Below are positions 30,714-41,451 of a DNA stretch of 64,000 nucleotides, piece by piece. The DNA comes from Burkholderiales bacterium (lineage in GTDB: Bacteria; Pseudomonadota; Gammaproteobacteria; Burkholderiales; Burkholderiaceae_C): assembly GCA_016000195.1 (NCBI GenBank), contig JAECRO010000003.1, forward strand, positions 1-64,000, written 5' to 3'. The notes beneath the pieces were generated by a model that searched no databases, had not been told where the DNA came from, and saw only the letters and a list, made by a program, of their open reading frames with translations. How positions within the stretch are numbered: the first letter of the stretch is position 1; each line of letters opens with the position of its first letter. The translations under genes were made by a program, and so were the position numbers.

Positions 30714-31321
30714 ATTTTGAAACAACCCACATGAATAAACCTTCTTTTTCCCTGTGCGTGTACTGCGGCTCGCGACCCGGCAGCAATGCCGGATTTGCAG
30801 CGGTGGCGCGCGAAGTCGGCACCTGGATAGGCGAGCGCGGCGGCCAGCTGGTGTACGGCGGCGGCCACAATGGCTTGATGGGCATCCTGGCCGATGCGGC
30901 GCTGGCGGCGGGCGCCCGGGTCATCGGCGTGATTCCGAAGGCGCTGGTCGAGAAGGAGTGGGCGCATACCGGCTGCACCGATCTGCACATCGTGGAGAAC
31001 ATGCACGAGCGCAAGCGCATCATGGCAGAGCATGCCGATGCCTTTCTGGCCTTGCCAGGCGGCATCGGCACGCTCGAAGAATTCTTTGAGGTCTGGACCT
31101 GGCGCCAGCTCGGCTATCACGACAAGCCGGTGGGCCTGCTCAACATGGACGGTTTTTACGACAGCCTGCTGACTTTCCTGAACTCGGCGGTCTCCACCGG
31201 TTTCATGAATGAATGGCAGATGGGCCTGATTCGCACTGGCAGCAATGCGCAGCCGCTGATGGAGCAACTGGTGCAAGAGGCAGGCGCCACGGCGCAGACC
31301 CTCCAGCTTGACCAGATTTAA
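30710..31321 (+). CDS. LOG family protein (TIGR00730, cytokinin riboside phosphoribohydrolase-like)
   Basis: 203 aa (196 if the internal ATG at 30731 is used). Rossmann fold with CVYCGSRPGSNAGF, GGGHNGLMGILADAALAAGA, and the defining RKRIMAEHADAFLALPGGIGTLEEFFEVWTW containing the PGGxGTxxE motif. Members hydrolyse nucleoside 5'-monophosphates to base and ribose 5-phosphate. Translationally coupled to dgkA by a 4-bp overlap. Confidence 0.92.
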   Translation: MNFETTHMNKPSFSLCVYCGSRPGSNAGFAAVAREVGTWIGERGGQLVYGGGHNGLMGILADAALAAGARVIGVIPKALVEKEWAHTGCTDLHIVENMHERKRIMAEHADAFLALPGGIGTLEEFFEVWTWRQLGYHDKPVGLLNMDGFYDSLLTFLNSAVSTGFMNEWQMGLIRTGSNAQPLMEQLVQEAGATAQTLQLDQI

Positions 31322-31327
31322 GCCGGA

Positions 31328-33443
<2,116 letters not shown>

Positions 33444-33479
33444 GTGGAAAATTGAACCTCGAAAAACACCAGGAAACAA

Positions 33480-34739
33480 GTGAAAAACAACGCAAACGAT
33501 TATGTCATCCGCATCCTGGATTCGCCGCTGGCGGTGAATAGCGGCGAGTGGAACGCGCTGCTGGCCGCGCAAAGCCCGGACGGCATGCTGAACCCCTTCA
33601 TGCGCCACGAATACCTGGCGGCGCTACACGCCAGCGGCAGCGCCACGCCAAAGACCGGCTGGACGCCGTGCTTTGTCACGCTCTGGCAAGGCGGGGCGCT
33701 GGCCGGCGCCTGCGCGCTGTACCTCAAGGCGCATTCCTACGGCGAATACGTGTTTGACTGGGCCTGGGCCAATGCCTACCAGCAGCACGGCCTGGATTAC
33801 TACCCCAAGGCTGTGGTCGCCGTGCCCTTCACGCCCGTGCCCGGCGCGCGCCTGCTGGCGCGCAATGCGGCGGAGCGCACGCTGCTGGTCAAGGCGCTGG
33901 TGGGCTGGTGCGAAACGGAAAAGCTGTCCTCGCTGCACCTGTTGTTTGTCGCCGATGACGACGTGAAGGCTTGCGAGGAAGCCGGACTGATGCTGCGCCA
34001 CACCGTGCAGTTCCACTGGACAGCCCCGCCTGCCGGCTACCGCGACTTCGACGACTTCCTGATGTCCCTGAACCAGGAAAAGCGCAAGAAAATCCGCCAG
34101 GAACGGCGCAAGGTGCTGGAGGCCGGCATCACCTTTCGCTGGTCGCGGGGCCAGGACATCAGCCGCGCCGACTGGGATTTTTTCTACCGCTGCTACGAAC
34201 GCACCTACCTGGAGCATGGCAATGCACCTTACCTGAGCCGCGATTTTTTCAGGCGCATGGAGAGCACCATGCCGGAGAACTGGCTGCTGTTCGTGGCGGA
34301 GCGCGGCGAAATTCCGGTTGCTAGCAGTTTGATAGCTGTCAGCGCACGTCCTGACTGCGCTAGAAGCCAAAATTACCCTGAAAATCAGCCAGAACAAGCC
34401 GCCAGCCAGCCGATGCCGGGCCTGACCGCCTACGGCCGCTACTGGGGCGCGCTGGCCCGGGTGGACTGCCTGCATTTCGAGGCCTGCTATTACCAGCCGC
34501 TGCAGTGGTGCATCGAGCACGGCTTTCAGCGCTTTGAAGGCGGCGCCCAGGGCGAGCACAAGATGGCGCGCGCGCTGCTGCCAATCAAGACCACCAGCGC
34601 GCACTGGCTGGCACACCCGTCGTTTGCCGATGCCATCGAGCGCTTTCTGGAGCGCGAAGGCGCGGGCATCGACCATTACATGGACGAGTTGGAGCGGCGT
34701 AGCCCCTTCAAGTCGCCACCCCCTTCCCCATCAACCTGA
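33480..34739 (+). CDS. GNAT-fold protein of the DUF482/PF04339 family
   Basis: 419 aa from a GTG. Contains the DUF482 features ALYLKAHSYGEYVFDWAWANAYQQHGLDYYPKAVVAVPFTPVPGARLL, LMLRHTVQFHW, FLMSLNQEKRKKIRQERRKVLEAGITF and the late LHFEACYYQPLQWCIEHGFQRFEGGAQGEHKMARALLP. Family members are predicted peptidoglycan- or amino-acid-modifying N-acyltransferases; the substrate is unknown. Residues about 281-299 (ASSLIAVSARPDCARSQ) are an insertion encoded by a 56-nt element, plus a Gln/Glu-rich extension. Divergent from nadE. Confidence 0.88.
   Translation: MKNNANDYVIRILDSPLAVNSGEWNALLAAQSPDGMLNPFMRHEYLAALHASGSATPKTGWTPCFVTLWQGGALAGACALYLKAHSYGEYVFDWAWANAYQQHGLDYYPKAVVAVPFTPVPGARLLARNAAERTLLVKALVGWCETEKLSSLHLLFVADDDVKACEEAGLMLRHTVQFHWTAPPAGYRDFDDFLMSLNQEKRKKIRQERRKVLEAGITFRWSRGQDISRADWDFFYRCYERTYLEHGNAPYLSRDFFRRMESTMPENWLLFVAERGEIPVASSLIAVSARPDCARSQNYPENQPEQAASQPMPGLTAYGRYWGALARVDCLHFEACYYQPLQWCIEHGFQRFEGGAQGEHKMARALLPIKTTSAHWLAHPSFADAIERFLEREGAGIDHYMDELERRSPFKSPPPSPST
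34320..34375 (-). repeat. 56-nt dispersed element in the GNAT-like gene
   Basis: Palindrome-like GCTAGCAGTTTGATAGC (34320-34336), then GCGCACGTCCTGACTGCGC and TAGAAGCCAAAATTA. Encodes ASSLIAVSARPDCARSQN in frame. The peptide IAVSARP..ARS recurs at the C-terminus of the NodT protein from another copy. Confidence 0.82.
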
Positions 34740-34754
34740 CCCGGCAAGCCCCCC

Positions 34755-35084
34755 ATGAGCGAAACAACCCAGCCCTACACCCTCAAGCTGGCCAACGCCA
34801 TCGGCCTGAGCGCCGCCGAACGCAGCGCCGCCGAATTGCGCTTTCGCATGGCGCTGGAATCTGGCGTCGGTGGCCGCGAATTTGTCGTTCCCACGCTGCA
34901 GGCCTGCATGCTGGCACGCTCGCTGACCAGCCAGCTTTCGCCGGAAGAACTGGCCCATGCCGACCACGATGCCGAACGCGAAGTGATCGCCCTCTGGGAA
35001 AATGCCGAAGACAAGGCCATCCTGTTCGCGCTGAAGCCGCTGAACCGCGACATGGGCGAAGCACGGTTCGAGATCGGCGCCTGA
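34755..35084 (+). CDS. Small conserved hypothetical protein
   Basis: 109 aa, begins MSETTQPYTLKLANAIGLSAAERSAAELRFRMALESGVGG. No signal peptide, membrane segment or cysteine cluster apart from one Cys. Mostly helical and acidic; the codon use matches its neighbours. It starts 15 nt after the GNAT-like gene and probably shares its transcript. I do not recognise a named family, and no function is proposed. Confidence 0.72.
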   Translation: MSETTQPYTLKLANAIGLSAAERSAAELRFRMALESGVGGREFVVPTLQACMLARSLTSQLSPEELAHADHDAEREVIALWENAEDKAILFALKPLNRDMGEARFEIGA

Positions 35085-35099
35085 GCATCCGCTTGATCT

Positions 35100-35155
35100 G
35101 CTTCTTTATTGATAGCTGCTTATGCCCGCGCTGACTGCGCAAAAGGCTTGTTTGA
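35100..35155 (-). repeat. 56-nt dispersed element left of the transposase remnant
   Basis: GCTTCTTTATTGATAGC (35100-35116), GCGCTGACTGCGC in the middle, ending GGCTTGTTTGA. Exactly 56 nt. It lies inverted relative to the copy at 35502-35557 on the other side of the transposase remnant. Confidence 0.8.
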
Positions 35156-35181
35156 CCATGAACTCCCTGTTCAGCCCCGAT

Positions 35182-35476
35182 CTCAATGCGCCGCCAGGGT
35201 GCCTGTTCTTCGTCGATGTGCAGCGTTTGCTCGCGCAGTTGGCCCGTCTCGCAGCGGCCCGCGTCCCGCCAGGGGCTTTCCTGCACGCTCACCGGGTGTT
35301 TGCTGTGCTGGCGCACGATGAAACCGGCCCCGGCCCCGACCTCGTGGCAGCACTGCAGGATGGTGCGGGTACTGGCGCTGGCGGTTAGCTCCGAACACCT
35401 CGTCGATCCAGGCCGCCGGCATGGCCTGCTCCAGCGCAATGCGCGCCATCAGAAAAAGCCTGAACAGGCTGCCCGG
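35182..35476 (-). pseudogene. Decayed IS4-type transposase fragment
   Basis: Two frames together read like pieces of an IS4-family transposase: first GSLFRLFLMARIALEQAMPAAWIDEVFGANRQRQY (frame starting near 35476), then after an internal deletion and frameshift near 35365 TILQCCHEVGAGAGFIVRQHSKHPV...LREQTLHIDEEQAPWRRIEI. The C-terminal catalytic part and both IS ends are missing. Recognition rests on the wording MARIALEQAMPAAWIDEVF and FIVRQH, which I associate with such transposases. Bracketed by two inverted 56-nt elements about 25 nt away on each side. Confidence 0.6.
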
Positions 35477-35501
35477 GCGTTGAGCAGCTCCAAAATACGG
35501 G

Positions 35502-35557
35502 TCAAATCAGCCTCTAGCGCAAGCAGAGCATGCACATGCAGCTATCAAAATTATAGT
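35502..35557 (+). repeat. 56-nt dispersed element right of the transposase remnant
   Basis: TCAAATCAGCCTCTAGCGCA at its left end and GCTATCAAAATTATAGT (35541-35557) at its right end, 56 nt. Together with the rsgA copy it is among the best-preserved members and can serve as a family reference. Confidence 0.85.
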
Positions 35558-35600
35558 AAACAGTGAAGCTTCCAGCACCCGGAATTGGTGCTACCATTCC

Positions 35601-35614
35601 TGAAACTGGTTTCA
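35601..35614. promoter_or_regulatory. LacI-type operator upstream of the LacI gene
   Basis: TGAAACTGGTTTCA, a perfect inverted repeat about the centre TG, 42 nt before the LacI-family start. It closely resembles the TGAAACCGGTTTCA operators of many LacI-family sugar regulators, so autoregulation is likely. Confidence 0.65.
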
Positions 35615-35656
35615 ACAAACAGCCAGAAACTGCCTGTTTTTACCCTGGCCTTGCCC

Positions 35657-36733
35657 ATGCCCACCCCAAAAACCAAACCCTCTCCTGCCCCGTCCCATGC
35701 GCGCGCCACGATTGCGGATGTGGCGCGCGAAGCAGGCGTTTCCAAGGCCACGGTGTCGCGCTTCCTGAACCACCGCGAAACCCTGCTCACACCGGACATT
35801 GCCACACGCGTCGAGGTGGCGATAGCCGCGCTGGCCTACAGCCCCAGCCCGATGGCGCAGGCGCTCAAGCGCGGCCACTCGCGGCTGATCGGCCTGGTCG
35901 TGGCCGACGTGGGCAACCCGTTTTCGGTGGCGGTGCTGCGCGGCGCCGAAAAAGCCTGCCAGGAAGCCGGCTACCTGCTGATGCTGTTCAGCCTCGGAAA
36001 CGACAGCCAGCGCGAAGGCGAAGCCATCCAGGCACTGGCCGCCTACCAGGTGGAAGGCTTCATCTTGAACACGCTGGGCCGGGATGACGGCGCGGCAGCC
36101 GACGCCGCCCGCCATGGCAAGCCGGTGGTGCTGGTGGACAGGCGACACCACGACATGCAGGCCGACTTTGTATCGCTCGACAATGCCGGCGCCGTGCGGC
36201 TGGGCGCGCGCCACCTGACGCAGGCCGGCTACCGGGAGCTGCTGTTCATCTCGGAGCCGATCAAGAACGTCAGCTCACGCATGGAGCGCGACGCCGCGTT
36301 CCGCAGCTTTATCAACGACGCTGCGGCAGACACGGCCGGCCTGCACGGCAGCACCTTTGAAAGCACGCAAGATGACAGCGAAGGCCTGGACCAGGCGCTG
36401 CGCAGCCTGCGCCAGCGTGCCCAGGGGCGTTTGCCCGCCGTGATTTCAAGCAATGCCGTGGTCACGCTGCGGGTGGTGGCCGCCATGGCGCGGCTGGGCT
36501 GGCGCTTTGGCAGCGACCTGGGGCTGGTCGGTTTCGACGACACCGAATGGTCGCCCTACATCGGTCCGGGCCTGACCAGCATCGCCCAGCCCACCGAAGA
36601 GCTGGGCCGGCTGGCCGCCGGCTGCCTGATCGAGAGGCTCAAGGGCCTGAACCTGCCGCCGCGCCAGATCTTGCTGTCGGGCCGGCTGATGCCGCGCGGC
36701 TCCTCGATTCCAGCCGCGCCACCGCAAGCCTGA
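35657..36733 (+). CDS. LacI-family transcriptional regulator
   Basis: 358 aa from MPTPKTKPSPAPSHARATIADVAREAG; 24 extra upstream residues in the ORF are not family-like. N-terminal LacI helix-turn-helix and hinge (ATIADVAREAGVSKATVSRFLNHRETLLTPDIATRVEVAIAAL), then periplasmic-binding-protein-like sensor domain (GLVVADVGNPFSVAVLRGAEKAC, GLVGFDDTEWSPYIGPGLTSIAQP). GntR/KdgR-like subgroup is plausible from the operator type (TGAAAC..GTTTCA). No sugar genes are adjacent. A terminator follows. Confidence 0.93.
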   Translation: MPTPKTKPSPAPSHARATIADVAREAGVSKATVSRFLNHRETLLTPDIATRVEVAIAALAYSPSPMAQALKRGHSRLIGLVVADVGNPFSVAVLRGAEKACQEAGYLLMLFSLGNDSQREGEAIQALAAYQVEGFILNTLGRDDGAAADAARHGKPVVLVDRRHHDMQADFVSLDNAGAVRLGARHLTQAGYRELLFISEPIKNVSSRMERDAAFRSFINDAAADTAGLHGSTFESTQDDSEGLDQALRSLRQRAQGRLPAVISSNAVVTLRVVAAMARLGWRFGSDLGLVGFDDTEWSPYIGPGLTSIAQPTEELGRLAAGCLIERLKGLNLPPRQILLSGRLMPRGSSIPAAPPQA

Positions 36734-36796
36734 CAAGCTGGCGACCCAGGGTTGTCACCGGGTTACAAGGCCGGTACGCCTGCTTTTGTAATTCAA

Positions 36797-36810
36797 TGGA
36801 ACCGGTTTCA
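36797..36810. promoter_or_regulatory. Second LacI-type operator without a target gene
   Basis: TGGAACCGGTTTCA differs from the TGAAACCGGTTTCA consensus at one position. It lies 64 nt after the LacI-family gene in a region with no open reading frame following it, so the regulated gene may have been lost. Confidence 0.5.
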
Positions 36811-36857
36811 TGGTGATTCAAAAGCAGCTCCCCACCGCGTGATCTACAAGATCAGCC

Positions 36858-36889
36858 TTGACGACCCGGATCGTCGTCAACTGCTTTTT
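36858..36889 (+). terminator. Terminator after the LacI-family gene
   Basis: Stem TTGACGAC / GTCGTCAA with a 7-nt loop, followed by CTGCTTTTTC. Eight base pairs and a five-T run. Confidence 0.6.
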
Positions 36890-37089
36890 CTAGGATGAAG
36901 TGCCAAAAAACCCGGTTTCGGCATGATGACCGAAGACCAGGGCTCCTTCTATTGTCCGGCGCGCCAAGCCGGGGCTGAACAGCCGCCGGCTTCGGTGGAA
37001 TCACCAGACAGCAAGGCGTTGAAGCCGTTTTTCGGCTTCCGGGGCTGTGCGCAAGACACTTCACGATGGCCGGAAAAGTTCGCCGGCGC

Positions 37090-39921
37090 TCAGTGCGCCT
37101 GTTCCCAGTTCGGGCCAAAGCCGATTTCGGCCAGCAGCGGCACCTTCAAATCGGCCACGCCGGCCATGAGGCGCGGAATCTCAAGCCTGACCCATTCGAC
37201 TTCGGCCTCGGACACCTCGAACACCAGTTCGTCATGCACCTGCATGATCATCTTGGTGCCGCGCTTTTCGGCATCCAGCACGTGCTGCACCTTGTTCATG
37301 CTGAGCTTGATGAGGTCGGCGGCGGTGCCCTGCATGGGCGCGTTGATGGCGGCGCGCTCGGCGCCGGCGCGGCGCGGGCCGTTGGGCGAGTTGATTTCGG
37401 GCAGGTACAGACGCCGGCCGAAGACCGTCTCGACGTAGCCCTGGCTTTTGGCCAGCAGGCAGGTTTCATCCATGTAATGCTTCACGCCGGGGTAGCGCTG
37501 GAAATAGCGGTCGATGTAGGCGGCTGCGGCTTTTTTTTCAATCCCCAGGTTTTTCGCCAGGCCAAAACTGCTCATGCCGTAGATCAGGCCGAAGTTGATG
37601 ACCTTGGCATAGCGGCGCTGCTCGCTGCTGACCTGCTCCAGCGGCACGCCGAACACCTCGGCGGCGGTGGCCCGGTGGACATCCAGCCCGGCGGTGAAGG
37701 CATTGAGCAAGGCCTCGTCGCCGCTGATGTGCGCCATGATGCGCAGCTCGATCTGCGAGTAGTCGGCGCTGGCAATCACGCTGCCGGCGGGGGCCACGAA
37801 GGCCTCGCGCACGCGCCGGCCTTCGGCGGTCTTGACCGGAATGTTCTGCAGGTTGGGGTCGTTGCTCGACAGCCGGCCGGTCACGGCGACGGCCTGCGCG
37901 TAGTGGGTGTGAACCCTGCCGGTTCGCGGGTTGGCCAGCTGGGCGAGCTTGTCGGTGTAGGTTCCCTTGAGCTTGGACAGGCTCCGGTGCTCCAGTATCC
38001 TGGCGGGCAGCGGGTAGTCTTCGGCGAGCTTTTCAAGCACTTCCTCGTCGGTGCTGCGCGCGCCGCTGGGGGTTTTCTTGACCACCTTCATGCCCAGCTT
38101 GTCAAAGAATATCTCGGCCAGCTGCTTGGGACTGCCCAGATTGAAGGGCTGGCCGGCCATCTCGTAGGCTTCGGTTTCAAGCTGCAGCATGCGCGCGCCC
38201 AGTTCGCCGCTTTGCCTGGCCAGCATGGGCGCATCAATCAGCACACCGTTGCGCTCGATGCGAAAGAGTGTTTCGCTGCTCTGCACTTCCAGCTGGTAGA
38301 TGAACAGCAGCTTGTCGCTGGCCTGCAGTTGCGGCCACAGCACGCGATGCACGTCCAGCGTCTGGTCGGAGTCTTCGCACGAGTATTCGGCCGCCTTGGC
38401 AATATCGACCTGCCTGAAACTGATCTGGTTAGCCCCCTTGCCGCACAGGTCTTCGTAATTGATGCCGCTGCGCCCCACATGGCGCTCGGCCAGGCTGGCC
38501 AGCCCGTGCGGCTTGTGCACTTCGAGCACATAGCTTTGCAGCATGGTGTCGTGCGCGTAGCCCTGCACTTCAATGCCGTGGTTGGCGAACACATGGCGGT
38601 CGTACTTGACATGCTGGCCGAGCTTGGCCCTGGCCGGGTTTTCGAGCCAGGGCTTGAGGCGGGCCAGCACTTCGTCCAGCGGCAGTTGCGCCGGCGCGTC
38701 GGGGTAGTCATGCGTCAGCGGAATGTAGGCGGCTTCGCCGGGCGTGACGCTGAAACTCACGCCGACGATCTGCGCCTTCATTTCATCGAGCGAGGTGGTT
38801 TCGGTATCGACCGCCACCAGCTCGGCGGCTTCGATCTTGGCGAGCCAGCGGTCAAACGACGCCCACGTCAAAATCGTTTCGTACAGCAGGTTGGTGGCCC
38901 GGGCCGCCAGCGGCGTGTCCAGCAGCGAAGGCGCGTGCGCCGGCTCGTCGAACAGGCCGGGCGCATCCGGGTTGCTGGCGGACTTGTGCGGCTTGCGGCG
39001 TTCGGCATGGCCAATCAGCTCGGGCGGCGTGCTTTCAATGTCAATCTGGCTGACCAGCCCCTTGAAGCCATATTTCAGATAAAAAACCCTCAATGCGCTT
39101 GTATTCTGTGCGCCCATAGCTATGGAATCCATAGCAGGCAGGCCGTCAATGTAAGCAGCCAGTTCGCAGTCCTTCTTGATGGTCAGCAATTCGCGCCCCT
39201 TGGGCAGCCAGTCCAGCGACTTGCGCAGGTTCTCGCCGACCACGCCCTTGATCTCATCCGCTTTGGCCACCAGCGCATCGAGCGAGCCGTATTCCAGCAG
39301 CCACTTGACGGCGGTTTTCGGGCCGACCTTGGGCACGCCGGGCACGTTATCGACCGCGTCGCCGACCAGCGCCTGGTAGTCCACCATCAGGCGCGGCGGC
39401 ACGCCGAACTCGGCCTGGACGCCGGCCAGGTCGCGGCGGCGGTCGTTCATGGTGTCGATGACGGTGATGTGTTCATCGACCAGCTGGCTCAAGTCCTTGT
39501 CGCCGCTGGAGATAATGACCTCGATCTGCTGCGCCGAGGCCATGCAGGCCAGCGTGCCGATCACGTCGTCGGCCTCCACGCCAGGCACGGCCAGCACTTT
39601 CCAGCCGAGCAGCTGCACCACTTCATGGATGGGCTCGACCTGGCTGCGCAGGTCGTCGGGCATGGCCGAGCGCTGGGCCTTGTACTCGGGGTACAGCGCA
39701 TCGCGAAAGGTCGGACCCTTGGCGTCAAACACGCAGACCGCATAGTCGGCCCGCACGTCCTTGCGCAGCTTTTGCATCATGTTGACCATGCCGCGAATCG
39801 CGCCGGTGGCCGGGCTGTGCGGGTCGCCGGGGTTGACGCGCAAATCAGGCATGGCATGAAAGGCGCGGTACAGGTAGCTGGAACCATCGACCAGCAGCAG
39901 GGTTTTTTTCTCAAGGCTCAT
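37090..39921 (-). CDS. polA: DNA polymerase I
   Basis: 943 aa, three domains. 5' nuclease (1-~290: LVDGSSYLYRAFHAMPDLR, FDAKGPTFRD, SGDKDLSQLV, GVPKVGPKTAVKWL), 3'-5' exonuclease (~340-520: VAVDTETTSLDEMKAQIVGVSF with the metal-binding D and E, so proofreading should be active), and family A polymerase (DYSQIELRIMAHISGDEALL, RYAKVINFGLIYGMSSFGLA, MQVHDELVFEV). Functions in repair and Okazaki fragment maturation. Residues 263-281 at the end of the 5' nuclease (AMDSIAMGAQNTSALRV) come from a 56-nt element. Confidence 0.98.
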   Translation of the reverse strand: MSLEKKTLLLVDGSSYLYRAFHAMPDLRVNPGDPHSPATGAIRGMVNMMQKLRKDVRADYAVCVFDAKGPTFRDALYPEYKAQRSAMPDDLRSQVEPIHEVVQLLGWKVLAVPGVEADDVIGTLACMASAQQIEVIISSGDKDLSQLVDEHITVIDTMNDRRRDLAGVQAEFGVPPRLMVDYQALVGDAVDNVPGVPKVGPKTAVKWLLEYGSLDALVAKADEIKGVVGENLRKSLDWLPKGRELLTIKKDCELAAYIDGLPAMDSIAMGAQNTSALRVFYLKYGFKGLVSQIDIESTPPELIGHAERRKPHKSASNPDAPGLFDEPAHAPSLLDTPLAARATNLLYETILTWASFDRWLAKIEAAELVAVDTETTSLDEMKAQIVGVSFSVTPGEAAYIPLTHDYPDAPAQLPLDEVLARLKPWLENPARAKLGQHVKYDRHVFANHGIEVQGYAHDTMLQSYVLEVHKPHGLASLAERHVGRSGINYEDLCGKGANQISFRQVDIAKAAEYSCEDSDQTLDVHRVLWPQLQASDKLLFIYQLEVQSSETLFRIERNGVLIDAPMLARQSGELGARMLQLETEAYEMAGQPFNLGSPKQLAEIFFDKLGMKVVKKTPSGARSTDEEVLEKLAEDYPLPARILEHRSLSKLKGTYTDKLAQLANPRTGRVHTHYAQAVAVTGRLSSNDPNLQNIPVKTAEGRRVREAFVAPAGSVIASADYSQIELRIMAHISGDEALLNAFTAGLDVHRATAAEVFGVPLEQVSSEQRRYAKVINFGLIYGMSSFGLAKNLGIEKKAAAAYIDRYFQRYPGVKHYMDETCLLAKSQGYVETVFGRRLYLPEINSPNGPRRAGAERAAINAPMQGTAADLIKLSMNKVQHVLDAEKRGTKMIMQVHDELVFEVSEAEVEWVRLEIPRLMAGVADLKVPLLAEIGFGPNWEQAH
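39080..39135 (+). repeat. 56-nt dispersed element in polA
   Basis: GCGCTTGTATTCTGTGCGC in the middle and palindrome GCTATGGAATCCATAGC (39119-39135). The inner GCGCTTGT matches the internal nodT copy. On the polA strand it reads AMDSIAMGAQNTSALR in frame, in a variable stretch of the 5' nuclease domain. Confidence 0.7.
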
Positions 39922-40086
39922 AAGGCCAGATTGTCGGGGATATCGGCCCGGCGCTGCGTGCCGCGCATCCAGCCCTTGCCGGCACGCTCCGGCAGGATTT
40001 ATGGCGTCGCCTTGAGCGCCTTTTGATCACTGGAAATGCCCTTTTATTCATTGGTCAGCGTGCTTGCGCGCGCCTACAATGCAGAC

Positions 40087-40428
40087 ATGAAAACCGCCTC
40101 TCGCCTTCTCCTTGCCGCTGCCCTGGCAGCGCTGCCGCTGGCTGCGGCCATGGCTCAAACACCGGCGCCCGCCACCAGCGCGGCGTCGGCGCCAAAGGTG
40201 AAGCCAGCCCGGCCGGACAAGAAGATCGAGCGCATTCGCACCGAGGACGCGGGCACCCGCATCGACGAGTTGCGGGTCGGCGGTGAAACGCAGCAAATCA
40301 CGGTGCAGCCCAAAACCGGCGGCGCGGCCTACGAGGTCAAGCCCGCCGAAGGCGCCCGGGGCGCGCCACCCGCCGCCACCAACAACGACACCAACGGTTC
40401 ACGCGTCTGGAACGTGCTGAAGTTCTAA
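40087..40428 (+). CDS. DUF2782 family periplasmic protein
   Basis: 113 aa from the ATG giving MKTASRLLLAAALAALPLAAAMAQTP, a textbook signal peptide; the ORF-track start is too early. The mature region KKIERIRTEDAGTRIDELRVGGETQQITVQPKTGGAAYEVKP matches DUF2782, a short family found between polA and thrB in Burkholderiales. Function unknown. Divergent from polA and just upstream of thrB. Confidence 0.85.
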   Translation: MKTASRLLLAAALAALPLAAAMAQTPAPATSAASAPKVKPARPDKKIERIRTEDAGTRIDELRVGGETQQITVQPKTGGAAYEVKPAEGARGAPPAATNNDTNGSRVWNVLKF

Positions 40429-40461
40429 TCTTTCCTTTTTTTCCAGGGTTCAGTTTCACGC

Positions 40462-41412
40462 ATGGCCGTATTTACCGAAGTCTCGTTTGACGAGGCTGCA
40501 GCGTTCTTGCGCTTTTTGAATTTGGGGCAACTGCAGAACATCAAGGGCGCTGCAGGCGGCATCGAAAACACCAACTACTTTGTTGACACCGATCAGGGCC
40601 AGTATGTGCTGACGCTGTTTGAACGCCTGACGTTCGAGCAGTTGCCGTTTTACCTGCACCTGATGAAACACCTGGCGGCGCACGGCATCCCCGTGCCGGA
40701 TCCGGTGGCCGATGCCAAAGGCAATATCCTGCACCGCCTGAAGTCCAAGCCGGCCGCCGTGGTCAACAAGCTGCGCGGCCACAGCGAACTCGCGCCGACA
40801 CCGCTTCACTGCGCCGGCGTCGGCGAGATGCTGGCCCGCCTCCACCTGGCCGGGCTGGACTATCCACGCCAGCAACCCAACCTGCGCGGCCTTGCCTGGT
40901 GGAACGAAACCGTGCCGGTGGTGCTGCCTTTCCTGACCGAAGATCAGCGCAGCCTGATCCTGGGCGAGCTGGCTTATCAGAACCACATTGCCGCCTCGCC
41001 CGGCTACCGCAGCCTGCCGCGCGGCGCCATTCACGCCGACCTGTTTCGCGACAACGTGATGTTCGACAAGGGCCGGCTGACCGGCTTTTTTGACTTTTAC
41101 TTTGCCGCCTGCGACACGTTTTTGTTCGACATCGGCATTTGCCTGAATGACTGGTGCATAGCCCCGGAAAGCGGCAAGCTCGACGCCACGCGCGCCGATG
41201 CCTTCATGGCGGCCTATCAGACGGTGCGGCCGCTGACGGCGCAGGAACGCACCCTGCTGCCCGCCATGCAGCGCGCCGGCGCCTTGCGCTTCTGGGTGTC
41301 CCGGCTGTGGGATTTTCACCTGCCGCGCGATGCCGCCATGCTCCAGGCGCACGACCCCGGCCATTTCGAGCGCGTGCTGCGCGAACGGCTGGCGCATCCC
41401 TATCTCCTGTAA
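40462..41412 (+). CDS. thrB: Homoserine kinase (ThrB, APH-fold type)
   Basis: 316 aa. Aminoglycoside-phosphotransferase fold: GGIENTNYFVDTDQGQYVLTLFE (ATP site), AIHADLFRDNVMFDKGRLTGFFDFYFAACDTFLFDIGICLNDWC with the catalytic HxDxxxxN and the DFG-like Asp. Phosphorylates homoserine in threonine synthesis; this is the ThrB2/HSK-II type used by pseudomonads and Burkholderiales, not the GHMP type. 33 nt after the DUF2782 gene. Confidence 0.94.
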   Translation: MAVFTEVSFDEAAAFLRFLNLGQLQNIKGAAGGIENTNYFVDTDQGQYVLTLFERLTFEQLPFYLHLMKHLAAHGIPVPDPVADAKGNILHRLKSKPAAVVNKLRGHSELAPTPLHCAGVGEMLARLHLAGLDYPRQQPNLRGLAWWNETVPVVLPFLTEDQRSLILGELAYQNHIAASPGYRSLPRGAIHADLFRDNVMFDKGRLTGFFDFYFAACDTFLFDIGICLNDWCIAPESGKLDATRADAFMAAYQTVRPLTAQERTLLPAMQRAGALRFWVSRLWDFHLPRDAAMLQAHDPGHFERVLRERLAHPYLL

Positions 41413-41451
41413 CCCACCCGGAAGTCCGGATCATGCATCCGGCCCCATGCC

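Larger units (their letters stand above)
36734..37089. other. Intergenic region between LacI gene and polA
   Basis: 356 nt with no gene that I can support. It holds a second LacI-type operator (36797-36810) and a terminator-like hairpin (36858-36889). The small ORFs over this stretch have no protein character. Confidence 0.6.

Noticed and set aside
37066-40026. 986-aa plus-strand ORF opposite polA
   Set aside because: It is the antisense shadow of polA; His/Gln/Val-rich composition typical of the complement of GC-rich coding sequence, and polA shows complete motifs.
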